10,415 nt of DNA from Candidatus Zixiibacteriota bacterium. GTDB taxonomy: Bacteria; Zixibacteria; MSB-5A5; GN15; FEB-12. Below the pieces are notes generated by a model. The model was not told where the DNA came from, made no database searches, and saw only the letters and a list, made by a program, of their open reading frames with translations. This document shows, in pieces, positions 1 to 7,675 of this stretch. The position numbers and the translations under genes were made by a program. The DNA lies in the NCBI GenBank assembly GCA_022570975.1, contig JACZYS010000072.1, positions 1 to 10,415 of the forward strand. Direction: 5' to 3'. Every line of letters begins with the position of its first letter. Position 1 is the first letter of the stretch.

Positions 1-2293
1 GTAAAAAGTGCATCTCAATTTTTATAATTCCGTCCCCTTCGCAGGCTTCACATCTGCCGCCCTTGACATTAAAAGAAAACCTCCCCGGCAGGTAGCCTCT
101 CAATTTTGACTCCGGCAGAGTGGAAAAAAGGTCTCTTATGTGGGTAAAAAGCCCGGTATATGTGGCCGGGTTGGAGCGCGGCGTTCGGCCGATAGGAGAC
201 TGGTCAATATCAATAACCTTGTCAATATTTTCTATCCCCTCAATTGATTTGCAGGGAAGAGCCAGTTTACGGCTGTTATAAAAATGACGTGCGAGTGAGC
301 GGTAAAGAGTTTCATTGATGAGCGAAGATTTACCGGAACCGGAAACGCCGGTCACTACGATCAGACAGCCTAAAGGAATTTCTACATCTACTTTTTTTAA
401 GTTGTTGCCGGTAGCACCAATAATTTTTATCATATTCCCGTTGGACTCTCTTCTTTCTTTGGGAACGGCAACTTTTCTTTTTCCGGAAAGAAACTGGCCG
501 GTTATTGATTTTTTACAGCTTCTTATTTGCGAAGGTTTGCCCGATGCAACAATGTAACCTCCATGGATTCCGGCGCCGGGACCCAAGTCTATGACATGGT
601 CGGCAGCTTCTATTGTGTCACGGTCATGCTCCACAACCAAAACGGTGTTGCCGATGTCTCTTAATTCGGTCAATGTCCCCAGCAGTCGGTCATTGTCTCT
701 CTGATGCAACCCAATAGACGGCTCGTCTAAAATATATAACACGCCCACCAACCGGGAACCTATCTGGGTAGCCAGCCTGATTCTCTGAGCTTCCCCGCCT
801 GACAACGTTGATGCTGCGCGGCTTAAGGTGAGATAATCCAGTCCTACATCACACAAAAAACCAAGCCGTTCAACGGTCTCTTTTAAAATTTGTTTGGCTA
901 TTAAACTTTGTCTTTTATTTAGTTTTATTTCTTTGAAGAATTTAAAGGTCTGTTTTATAGACATCTCAGTAATTCTGTCGATTGTTTCCCGGTTGATAAT
1001 TACCGAAAGAGCTTCGGCTTTTAATCTGGCCCCGTGGCAGGAAGGACAGGGGGAGATGGACATATAATTTTCTATCCACTGTCTTACGCCTCCGGACTCA
1101 GTCTGTTTGTAACGTCTGTTCAGGTGGGGGATCACCCCTTCAAACCTGGCCTTATATGTACCGGAACCTCTGCCGTTGCCGGACAAATGTTCGTACTTAA
1201 TTGATATCTCTTCTTTTTTTGAACCATAAAGAATAATCTCCTGATTTTTGGCAGAGAGTTTCTTAAAAGGTGTGAAGAGTTTGAAATTGTAATGATCGGA
1301 GACTCCTTTAAGCATGTACCGGTACCAGTTGGACATATTGGTTCCGCCCCATGGGTGGATGGCGCCATCGTTGATGGACAGGCTCCTGTCACGGATGACC
1401 TGTTCCGGATTGATTTCCATTTTCTGCCCCAGCCCATCACATGTCTGACAGGCACCAAATGGGGAGTTAAACGAAAAAAGTCTTGGCGATGGCTCTTCAT
1501 AACTAATGTGACAACTCAAACAGGCAAACTGCTCCGAATATAAAAGATCTTTGCCCTTTATGTTAATCAGCACCGTCCCTTGAGCCATTTTGAGGGCAGT
1601 CTCAACAGAGTCGGCCAGCCGCCCTTTTGATTTACTTTTTACAATCAGGCGGTCAACAACAGCTTCTATTGTATGCTTCTTTTTCTTGTCCAATTGAATT
1701 TCAGAATCAGTTTCAACAATTTCATCGTCAATTCTCAGACGGACAAACCCTTCCTTTTGGGCTTCGTCAATAATATCTTTATGCTCCCCCTTTTTGCCTC
1801 TGACCAAAGGAGCTAAGACCATAAGGCGAGTGCCTTCCTCAAATGTTAAAACAGAGTCAACAATCTGCTCAACTGTTTGCTGGCTGATAGGGTTACCGCA
1901 TTTTGTACAGTGCTGGACACCGATTCTGGCAAAGAGAAGGCGGAGATAGTCATATATTTCGGTTACTGTTCCAACTGTAGAACGTGGATTTTTTGGCGAT
2001 CCTTTTTGCTCAATAGAGATTGCCGGAGAAAGACCTTCAATAAAATCAATATCCGGTTTTTCCATTAACCCCAAAAACTGCCTGGCGTATGAAGAAAGAG
2101 ATTCCACATAACGTCTCTGACCTTCTGCATAAATTGTGTCAAAAGCCAGCGAGCTCTTACCGGAGCCGGAGAGCCCGGTAATGACAGTTAGCGAGTTTCT
2201 GGGGATTTTTACATCTATATTTTTGAGATTATGCTCTCTGGCTCCCTTTATAAAAAGGAATTCCTGGTTATTTCTTTTCTGTTTTGACGTCAT
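1..2293 (-). CDS. uvrA: UvrA, excinuclease ABC subunit A (C-terminal part outside window)
   Basis: UvrA is the damage-sensing ABC ATPase of nucleotide excision repair; it loads UvrB at DNA lesions in the cytoplasm. From the ATG at 2293 the minus-strand frame stays open for 764 codons to the window edge. The family is usually about 940 residues, so roughly the last 180 are missing. Seen in order: first Walker A GLSGSGKSS (about 40-48), a first Cys pair C129/C132, a second Cys cluster in FACLSC and ACQTC, the CPSC motif, ABC signature LSGGEAQR (497-504), Walker B with D523/E524, second Walker A GVSGSGKSS (K655), and CEAC (C748/C751) opening the C-terminal zinc module. The second signature and Walker B lie off the window. 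A GGAG lies 13 bases before the ATG, rather far but usable. No internal stop or frameshift was seen, so the gene looks functional. Identification is very secure. Confidence 0.97.
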   Translation of the reverse strand, partial: MTSKQKRNNQEFLFIKGAREHNLKNIDVKIPRNSLTVITGLSGSGKSSLAFDTIYAEGQRRYVESLSSYARQFLGLMEKPDIDFIEGLSPAISIEQKGSPKNPRSTVGTVTEIYDYLRLLFARIGVQHCTKCGNPISQQTVEQIVDSVLTFEEGTRLMVLAPLVRGKKGEHKDIIDEAQKEGFVRLRIDDEIVETDSEIQLDKKKKHTIEAVVDRLIVKSKSKGRLADSVETALKMAQGTVLINIKGKDLLYSEQFACLSCHISYEEPSPRLFSFNSPFGACQTCDGLGQKMEINPEQVIRDRSLSINDGAIHPWGGTNMSNWYRYMLKGVSDHYNFKLFTPFKKLSAKNQEIILYGSKKEEISIKYEHLSGNGRGSGTYKARFEGVIPHLNRRYKQTESGGVRQWIENYMSISPCPSCHGARLKAEALSVIINRETIDRITEMSIKQTFKFFKEIKLNKRQSLIAKQILKETVERLGFLCDVGLDYLTLSRAASTLSGGEAQRIRLATQIGSRLVGVLYILDEPSIGLHQRDNDRLLGTLTELRDIGNTVLVVEHDRDTIEAADHVIDLGPGAGIHGGYIVASGKPSQIRSCKKSITGQFLSGKRKVAVPKERRESNGNMIKIIGATGNNLKKVDVEIPLGCLIVVTGVSGSGKSSLINETLYRSLARHFYNSRKLALPCKSIEGIENIDKVIDIDQSPIGRTPRSNPATYTGLFTHIRDLFSTLPESKLRGYLPGRFSFNVKGGRCEACEGDGIIKIEMHFL

Positions 2294-2326
2294 ATTTTCA
2301 AGTTTTCTCCACAAAAAGTAACCTTA

Positions 2327-2335
2327 AATATAACA
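2327..2335 (-). promoter_or_regulatory. Possible extended -10 promoter of uvrA
   Basis: On the minus strand this reads TGTTATATT, matching an extended -10 (TGn followed by TATATT, one mismatch to TATAAT). It would start transcription about 27 bases before the uvrA ATG, leaving room for the GGAG. No good -35 element is visible 17 bases upstream, which an extended -10 can tolerate. I see no obvious LexA-type palindrome beside it. This is read by eye and not tested. Confidence 0.35.
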
Positions 2336-2389
2336 TATTCTTTCTGAGATTAAAGAAGAAAAGTGAGTTCAGAATTAAATTGTGATTAT

Positions 2390-2452
2390 GGGGCGGTACC
2401 CCTTTTTCCAGTGCCAAGTTCCGATTTAGAGATGAAAAAAGGGCTACGCCCC
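2390..2452. repeat. GC-rich inverted repeat made of two small palindromes (REP-like)
   Basis: The plus-strand arm at 2390-2407 is GGGGCGGTACCCCTTTTT. The reverse complement of 2435-2452 is GGGGCGTAGCCCTTTTTT. The arms agree at 14 of 18 positions, face each other and are separated by 27 bases. Each arm is also a small hairpin on its own (GGGG/CCCC and GGGC/GCCC) followed by a T run. Composition contrasts with the AT-rich surroundings. The right arm covers the stop codon of the CDGSH gene at 2444-2446. The form resembles short REP/BIME-type elements with GGGG...CCCCTTTTT cores, some mobilised by Y1 (REP-associated) transposases elsewhere; that link is inference, as no transposase is in the window. 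Confidence 0.5.
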
Positions 2453-2455
2453 TCC
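2435..2455 (-). terminator. Probable rho-independent terminator of the nadC-birA-CDGSH unit
   Basis: On the minus strand the end of the CDGSH gene reads GGGGC GTA GCCC followed by six T. This gives a four-base GC stem, extendable by a G-T and an A-T pair, with a three-base loop and a T tract. The TAG stop codon lies inside the loop and the second stem arm. The stem is short, so termination may be weak, or may involve the longer fold with the opposite arm at 2390-2407. Confidence 0.45.
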
Positions 2456-2629
2456 TTTGTGGGAGCCATCGCAAAATGGCTTATTGTCAGATTTTCCGCA
2501 GCGGCAGAGGGAGAACCGGCCCTCTTTAATCTGTACAGTTCCATCTGGCATGATAATTTCTGCTCTTTCACATTCAATTTTTAGCGAAGCATCTTTATTA
2601 ACAATGATTCTTACTGTTGCCTTACTCAT
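2444..2629 (-). CDS. CDGSH-type iron-sulfur domain protein
   Basis: This 61-residue protein ends in the CDGSH iron-sulfur signature: C42-x-C44, S47, P51, then C53-D-G-S-H57. In this family (mitoNEET and bacterial relatives) three Cys and one His bind a redox-active [2Fe-2S] cluster. No membrane segment is present, so it should be cytoplasmic. The first 35 residues form a small beta-rich part common in single-domain bacterial members. The start ATG at 2629 has a good binding site, AAGGGGA, about 6 bases upstream. It lies 33 bp downstream of birA on the same strand and is probably the last gene of a nadC-birA unit. Its partner and exact function are unknown; electron transfer or cluster donation are family-level possibilities. 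The final residues and stop lie within a GC-rich palindrome, so the palindrome may have set the present C-terminus. Confidence 0.93.
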   Translation of the reverse strand: MSKATVRIIVNKDASLKIECERAEIIMPDGTVQIKEGRFSLCRCGKSDNKPFCDGSHKGGA

Positions 2630-2662
2630 TTATATTCCCCTTATAATTGCAAATAATTCTCG

Positions 2663-3685
2663 TTATGTTTTTTGTACGTCAATTGTCACTTCTCCACTGG
2701 CGACTGATATTGTTTCCTTTTTTTGCTCTAATATTATTGACCCATCCGAGCTTAAGCCAATTACTTTTCCATCGATTTTTTCATTTCCACTTATAATTCT
2801 AACATGCTTGTCCTGTAAATATGAATATTTTTTCAATCTTTTAAGTGAATCACTTAACTGGTTTTTACAATATAGATCATATTCTTTTTCAAAATTTAAA
2901 AGAAACGATTTAAGCAGATCTGCCCGGTTGGTTTTTTTTCTCAATACTTTTCTAATGGAGGTGGCCGTTTCTTTTATTTCATCGGGAAAAGAACCCGGAG
3001 GCTGGTTTACATTTATTCCTATCCCTACAATGAGGTAATTAATTTTATTTTTTTCCGCTGATAGTTCGGTCAAAATCCCGGAGGTTTTCTTGCCGTTTAT
3101 GAAAACGTCGTTGGGCCATTTTATTTGTACTTTTCCGGGAAGAAATTCATTGATCGTTTCTGCCAGAGCTAAAGCAGTCATTATTGATATGCCGGGTGCC
3201 TTATCCGGAGAAAATCTTGGTTTCAATATAATGGAAAGATAAATTCCACTTCCCGGCGGGGAATGCCAGCTTCTCCCCAGACGGCCCCTGCCTCTGGTTT
3301 GCTCATTGGCAGTTATAATTGTGCCGTGGGGAACTTTTGCTTTAGCCATGGCCATTGTTGAGGCGATATCATTGGTGGACTTGACTCTGTTATAAGCCAG
3401 AACATTCTGGCCTATAACTTTGGTCTTGAGCTTATATTTTATCTCCGTGTCTGAAAGTATATCAGGTGAAGAAAGAAAATTGAGCGACTTGTCTTTTGAA
3501 TTAAATTTTAGCTTATATCCCCACTCAGTCAGCAGCTCTGTCGCGCTGGTTATATTTTCAAATTTAACTTTGAATCGTTTTGCAAGAGATTTTTGTGAAA
3601 AAAATTTCTTATCATTGTTTCTTATTGTGAGAATAATTTTTTCGGCCAACAATTTAAGTTGAACATGACTCAGCTTTTTTTTCAT
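2663..3685 (-). CDS. birA: BirA, biotin-protein ligase with N-terminal DNA-binding domain
   Basis: BirA makes biotinyl-AMP from biotin and ATP and attaches biotin to the carrier protein of acetyl-CoA carboxylase and similar enzymes. The 340 residues (E. coli has 321) show an N-terminal winged-helix-like segment (about 8-70), the STN motif (103-105), the biotinyl-AMP loop GRGRLGRSW (132-140), KWPND with the key Lys at 189, GIGINVN (221-227), and a C-terminal small beta domain (about 293-336). The N-terminal part suggests the bifunctional type that also represses biotin genes, but no biotin gene or operator is visible here, so repression is inferred. The ATG at 3685 overlaps the nadC stop as ATGA, implying translational coupling, which explains the lack of a separate strong binding site. 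All catalytic motifs look intact. A nadC-birA neighbourhood is common in bacteria. Confidence 0.95.
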   Translation of the reverse strand: MKKKLSHVQLKLLAEKIILTIRNNDKKFFSQKSLAKRFKVKFENITSATELLTEWGYKLKFNSKDKSLNFLSSPDILSDTEIKYKLKTKVIGQNVLAYNRVKSTNDIASTMAMAKAKVPHGTIITANEQTRGRGRLGRSWHSPPGSGIYLSIILKPRFSPDKAPGISIMTALALAETINEFLPGKVQIKWPNDVFINGKKTSGILTELSAEKNKINYLIVGIGINVNQPPGSFPDEIKETATSIRKVLRKKTNRADLLKSFLLNFEKEYDLYCKNQLSDSLKRLKKYSYLQDKHVRIISGNEKIDGKVIGLSSDGSIILEQKKETISVASGEVTIDVQKT

Positions 3686-4560
3686 AAAATAGTCAGGCTA
3701 AAATCTGATATCGGTGCAGAGTGGGTTATGGAGCCAACTGAAATAAAATCAACGCCGGTTGATGCTATGGCAGCAGCATTTTCTAAAGTAATCTTACCTG
3801 ATGCTTCAAGTATGCATTGGCTGTCCAGCCGGCGCGCCAGTGTCACCATTTTCTTGAGCTGTTGTTCTGACTGATTGTCTAAAAGAAGTCTCTTTATTCC
3901 GCAAGAAACAGCTTCTTTTAATTCTTTGCTTGTCGTGACTTCAACTTCAATTTGAATATCTTCTGCCGTTTTATCAAACTGCAGCCTGAAGTCTGAGGTT
4001 TTCAAATACTCTCCGGCATTTGACACTGCTTTTGTTATTGACCCGGCTGATGCAATATGATTATCTTTTATCAAAATCATATCATATAACCCCATCCGGT
4101 GGTTTACGCCGCCTCCATCTTTAACGGCTTGTTTTTCAAGCCCCCTTAATCCGGGAGTAGTTTTGCGGGTATCCAAAATTTTGCATTCATAGTTTTTGAT
4201 TTCTTTCAAGTAATGATTAGTTTCGCTGGCAATTCCGCTCAAATGTCCCAGAAAATTTAAGGCGGTTCTTTCTGCAATAAAGACGGTCTGATTAAATCCC
4301 TTGATTTCAAGGATAATCTCTCCCCTTTGAAATTTATCGCCGTCTTTCTTGAGAACTTTTATTTCGTTGGCGGAATCTACAATTTCAAAAACCATCAAGG
4401 CTGGTATCAATCCTGACAATATTCCATCAGATTTGGCCGTAACTATTGCTTCAACAGGCATTGGCTCAAGCGAGGCAAGGGAAGTGATATCCCCCTTTCC
4501 AACATCTTCGTTCAAGGCGTTTTTGACTATCTCTTTTAATGAATTTTCGCTTGAAATCAT
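3682..4560 (-). CDS. nadC: NadC, nicotinate-nucleotide pyrophosphorylase (quinolinate phosphoribosyltransferase)
   Basis: NadC converts quinolinate and PRPP to nicotinate mononucleotide with loss of CO2, the third step of de novo NAD synthesis. From the ATG at 4560 it has 292 residues, normal for the family. Visible hallmarks are the N-terminal EDVGKGDITS, ERTALNFLGHLSG, TRKTTPGLR (131-139), GGGVNHRMGLYDM with LIKDNHI (to about 169), EVEV, LLLDN, and the C-terminal EASGKI and ISVGSIT segments that bind phosphate. An in-frame TTG at 4575 would add five residues (MFFIG); neither start has a visible ribosome binding site, and I prefer the ATG because the family begins close to this point. The gene diverges from the IlvC-like gene with only 34 bp between starts, so control signals for each must reach into the other. 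nadA and nadB are not in the window. Confidence 0.95.
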   Translation of the reverse strand: MISSENSLKEIVKNALNEDVGKGDITSLASLEPMPVEAIVTAKSDGILSGLIPALMVFEIVDSANEIKVLKKDGDKFQRGEIILEIKGFNQTVFIAERTALNFLGHLSGIASETNHYLKEIKNYECKILDTRKTTPGLRGLEKQAVKDGGGVNHRMGLYDMILIKDNHIASAGSITKAVSNAGEYLKTSDFRLQFDKTAEDIQIEVEVTTSKELKEAVSCGIKRLLLDNQSEQQLKKMVTLARRLDSQCILEASGKITLENAAAIASTGVDFISVGSITHSAPISDFSLTIL

Positions 4561-4594
4561 ACCAATAAAGAACAACTATGTTGGCAAAAGTCAA

Positions 4595-5563
4595 ATGAGA
4601 ATTTATATTCATAAAATGAAACTGAAGCTGTTGAAAAAGAGAACCATTGCAATACTTGGCTATGGTTCACAGGGTAGAGCGCTGGGATTAAATTTGAAAG
4701 ATTCCGGCTGTAATGTTATAATTGGCCTTCCTCCAAAATCAAAATCAAGAAAGATCGCCCGAAATGATAAATTCAAAAATATTACCACCGTTTCAAAAGT
4801 GGTTTCAAGGGCTGACATAATCTGTTTTGCCTTTCCGGACCATCTCCATGGCCGGGTCTATGATAAAGATGTTGCTCCAAATTAAAAACGCGGATGTTGT
4901 CTCTGGTTTTTGCATGGCTTGTCGGTTCATTTTCAGTTTGTCAAACCACCGTATGAGACCGATGTCATTATGATTGCTCCACACGGTCCCGGTGTCGCCG
5001 TTAGAGAAAAATATTTATCCGACCGTTCCATTTCTGCATTTTATTCTGTTAAGCAGAATTTTACTAAAAATGCAAAGCGGCTTATATTTGAACTGGCTGA
5101 ATCGGCTGGTTTAAAAAAAAAGAAACTAATAAAAATATCTTTTAAAGATGAAGCTATTGGTGATTTGTTTGGCGAGCAGGCTGTTTTGTGTGGCGGAATG
5201 GCCTCGCTAATAAAAGCCGGTTTTGATATTCTCAAGAAAAACTCTCATTCAAGCGATAGTGCCTACCTTGAAGTTGCCTTTCAACTTGATCTGATAATTG
5301 ACCTTATCAAGAAATATGGTATTGAAGGAATGTTTAACAAAATTTCTGTTGCCGCCCGTTATGGTTCGTATTTGAACGGTCGAAAGATTATTGATAAATC
5401 AGTTAAAATGAAAATGGAAAAAATTTATGAAGAGATTGACTCCGGCAAGTTTCCACGGAAACTGAATTCGTTGACATCTTCAGACATTAAAACCCTCAAC
5501 AAAGGAATTTCATCCCTTTCTTCAACAGCCTTTGAGAAGTCTGCAAAGAAATTTGCAGAGTAG
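4595..5563 (+). pseudogene. Ketol-acid reductoisomerase (IlvC)-like gene interrupted by an in-frame TAA
   Basis: Ketol-acid reductoisomerase makes dihydroxy acids in branched-chain amino acid synthesis, using NAD(P)H and Mg2+. Starting at the ATG at 4595 (MRIYIHKM, as in class I enzymes), the frame shows the Rossmann motif GYGSQG and runs to VAPN, then meets TAA at 4883-4885 (codon 97), where relatives usually have Leu. The same frame continues without length change to 5563, giving 322 residues if read through. In that numbering the class I catalytic positions fall exactly in register: H107, D190 and E194 (DLFGEQ), E226, S251. Two differ: position 130 is His instead of Lys (APHGPG) and position 230 is Gln instead of Glu. 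The eight codons after the TAA (K-R-G-C-C-L-W-F) look odd, so two compensating indels cannot be excluded. It could be a true pseudogene, a sequence error in a diverged paralogue, or two fragments; a TTG at 4910 could start the second. No other ilv gene is nearby. Confidence 0.85.
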
Positions 5564-5671
5564 TTAATTGAAGTAGCACCAAAGATATTGAGAGCCGTAG
5601 TTTTGCTGTTAGGTAAAGTCCTCAAAATATTAAGTTGACTCAATTTCCATTCCCTTTTAGCTTGGCTCTCA
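5564..5671 (+). promoter_or_regulatory. Leader with a 10-bp inverted repeat reaching into the start codon
   Basis: This 108-bp gap lies between the IlvC-like gene and the HEAT-cyclophilin gene. ATTGAGAGCC at 5587-5596 is a perfect inverted copy of GGCTCTCAAT at 5664-5673, which ends in the first two bases of the downstream ATG. In the RNA the two could pair across 67 bases and hide the start codon. There is no Shine-Dalgarno-like sequence before the ATG. A TTGACT at 5635-5640 has no convincing -10 partner. A regulatory role is inference only. Confidence 0.3.
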
Positions 5672-7675
5672 ATGAAGAAAACTGCCAGAATATTTCTGTT
5701 TATTGTAATTATCTCCCTGTTCGCAATTGTTAGTTATTATCTGTATGACACTTTCAGAGAGCGCACTGATGCCGAAAAGCTTGCGGAAATAATTCACCTC
5801 GAAGACAGAAGGCTGATAAACACAGCTCTTCTCTCATATTTGAGTGATGGATCAAATATAATCAGAGCAAAAGCTGCTCTGGCAATTGGCAGAATTGGGT
5901 CTCCCGAAAGCGGCAGAATTTTATATGACCTGCTTGAGGATAATTCACAGGACGTTGCCGCAAGCGCCATGTTTGCTATTGGCTTAACCAACGAAACAGA
6001 ATATGCCTCCAAAATTTTGGACGTCGCTTTTGACCTTCCTGCAAAAGTTGGCATGTATGCCGTGGAAGCTGCCGGAAGACTGGCCGACAGCAGCATGACA
6101 GATGTGGCCCACCAGCTGGTTCAATTTTTTTCACATCCGGCACCGGAAGTCCGCCAGGCGGCGATGATGGCTCTTTTCAGAGCCGGGGCAAAAAGTAAAG
6201 CAGATGACTTAATCAACCACCTGACATCTGGTTTTGAAACAGATGAAGATGCAAAAGTTACCGGCATGTATGTGCTGGCGAGAATGGGAAATATAGAGGC
6301 CAAGGAAATTTACATAAGTATGTTATCAGATGCGGATTCCTTTGCAAGAGCCATGGCCCTGAGAGGATTGGGAGCAGTCAAAGATGATGAGGCGATAAAT
6401 TACCTGGGCATAGCCTTAAATGACAGTGACAGAAAAGTTGTAGCCCAGGCAATTTTTTCGCTCGGTTCAATAAAATCAGCAAAGGCAAAAAACTTGCTCA
6501 GTAAGAAAATGGAAACTGAAACAGAAGAAAACCTGTTGATATTATTGTTGAACAGCATGAGTCGTCAGGAAAATGAGTCATCGGTTTTAATTGCAGAGCT
6601 ACTGATAAATGAAAATATTTCAGATAATATTGTTGCCGCCGCAATAAATTATATCGCTTCCATCAATAGAGAAAAAGCTGTATCACTGATTGATTCTTTG
6701 GGCACTGTCGGAGGAAGTTTTGTGAAAGCTGCCTGCGCCGATGCATATGGAAAAGTAGGCACGGAAAAAATCATATCACGACTATCAAGACTCTTTAATG
6801 ATGAAGATCCGTTGGTGCGTTATAGGGCATTAAGCAATCTCTTTAAGATTGACACTTCAAATTTTGACTTCTATATCAAAACAGCCCTCAACGATAAAGA
6901 CGAAATTGTTGTTGTTCACGCCATTAATGAAATATCAGAAAAACAATATTTCCAATATCTTCCGGTGATGATGACAATGATCAGTATGGAAGAAGAAGCT
7001 TCAATTGAAATAAGAAGATCAATCTTAGAAGCAGTCGAAACATTCCTGAAAGAAAACAATGACGACTCGCTTGCAATGAAAATTCTGATAAACGGAGCGA
7101 TTGATAAAGAATATATAATTCGTAAAGAAGCTGCCCGGATTTATCGTGAGGTGCTCAAGGATAAACAGGATGATATTATAAGAAGACCGACAACATATAT
7201 TTCCGAAGGTGAAATTGAAGATGCTATTGAAAAATATACAACCAATCCTTATGCTACAATTTTGACAAGCAAGGGTGAAATTGAAATGGAAATTTATTTT
7301 GACAGTGCGCCGTTAACGGCAATGAATTTTATTTCACTGGCTCAGTCTGATTATTATGACGGACTCGGCTTTCACCGTATTGTGCCAAATTTTGTGGTTC
7401 AGGGTGGAGATCCCAGAGGAGATGGTTGGGGCGGCCCTGATTATTTTATCAGGTGTGAATACTCTGACGAAAAATATCTACGAGGCACGGTTGGGATTGC
7501 CACCTCCGGGAAAGATACCGGCGGCTCACAGTTCTTTTTTACTCTCTCGCCGCAGCCTCATCTGGAAGGTAGGTACACGGTGTTTGGACAGGTTCTCTCC
7601 GGCATGGAGGTTGTTGACAACATTGTGCCGGGAGATATTATTGAAGATATTATTATTTTGGAGAATCCTTTTTGA
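5672..7675 (+). CDS. Membrane-anchored HEAT-repeat protein with C-terminal cyclophilin domain
   Basis: The 667 residues have three parts. Residues about 5-25 are a hydrophobic helix after MKKTAR, a signal anchor with no obvious cleavage site, so the rest should face the periplasm. Residues about 35-510 are helical HEAT/PBS-lyase-like repeats (patterns such as AKAALAIGRIGS, VRQAAMMALFRAGA, ARAMALRGLGAV), usually a protein-binding scaffold. Residues about 522-667 are a bacterial cyclophilin, a peptidyl-prolyl cis-trans isomerase: FHRIVPNF with catalytic R569, Q577 in VVQGGD, GSQFFF (Q620) and PHLEGRYTVFG. The active site looks complete. The likely role is a tethered folding helper whose repeats hold clients or partners; the client is unknown. 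The stop overlaps the start of the next gene (TTGA), suggesting the exported product of that gene is a partner or client. No ribosome binding site is seen before the ATG. Confidence 0.9.
   Translation: MKKTARIFLFIVIISLFAIVSYYLYDTFRERTDAEKLAEIIHLEDRRLINTALLSYLSDGSNIIRAKAALAIGRIGSPESGRILYDLLEDNSQDVAASAMFAIGLTNETEYASKILDVAFDLPAKVGMYAVEAAGRLADSSMTDVAHQLVQFFSHPAPEVRQAAMMALFRAGAKSKADDLINHLTSGFETDEDAKVTGMYVLARMGNIEAKEIYISMLSDADSFARAMALRGLGAVKDDEAINYLGIALNDSDRKVVAQAIFSLGSIKSAKAKNLLSKKMETETEENLLILLLNSMSRQENESSVLIAELLINENISDNIVAAAINYIASINREKAVSLIDSLGTVGGSFVKAACADAYGKVGTEKIISRLSRLFNDEDPLVRYRALSNLFKIDTSNFDFYIKTALNDKDEIVVVHAINEISEKQYFQYLPVMMTMISMEEEASIEIRRSILEAVETFLKENNDDSLAMKILINGAIDKEYIIRKEAARIYREVLKDKQDDIIRRPTTYISEGEIEDAIEKYTTNPYATILTSKGEIEMEIYFDSAPLTAMNFISLAQSDYYDGLGFHRIVPNFVVQGGDPRGDGWGGPDYFIRCEYSDEKYLRGTVGIATSGKDTGGSQFFFTLSPQPHLEGRYTVFGQVLSGMEVVDNIVPGDIIEDIIILENPF

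Noticed and set aside
1132..1543. Open frames of 83-122 codons on both strands within uvrA
   Set aside because: They lie inside the continuous uvrA frame with all its motifs and show no family features of their own.
2457..3038. A 193-codon plus-strand open frame opposite the CDGSH and birA genes
   Set aside because: It is antisense to two clear genes, has no recognisable motif and spans the birA-CDGSH boundary; it is a by-product of their composition.
4349..4594. An upstream extension of the IlvC-like frame reaching back into nadC
   Set aside because: It is antisense to nadC; the family N-terminus (MRIYIHKM before the GYGSQG motif) begins at 4595.
4883..4885. Recoded stop codon (selenocysteine or pyrrolysine) in the reductoisomerase-like gene
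   Set aside because: Those systems use TGA and TAG; this is TAA, and the family has no such residue at this position.
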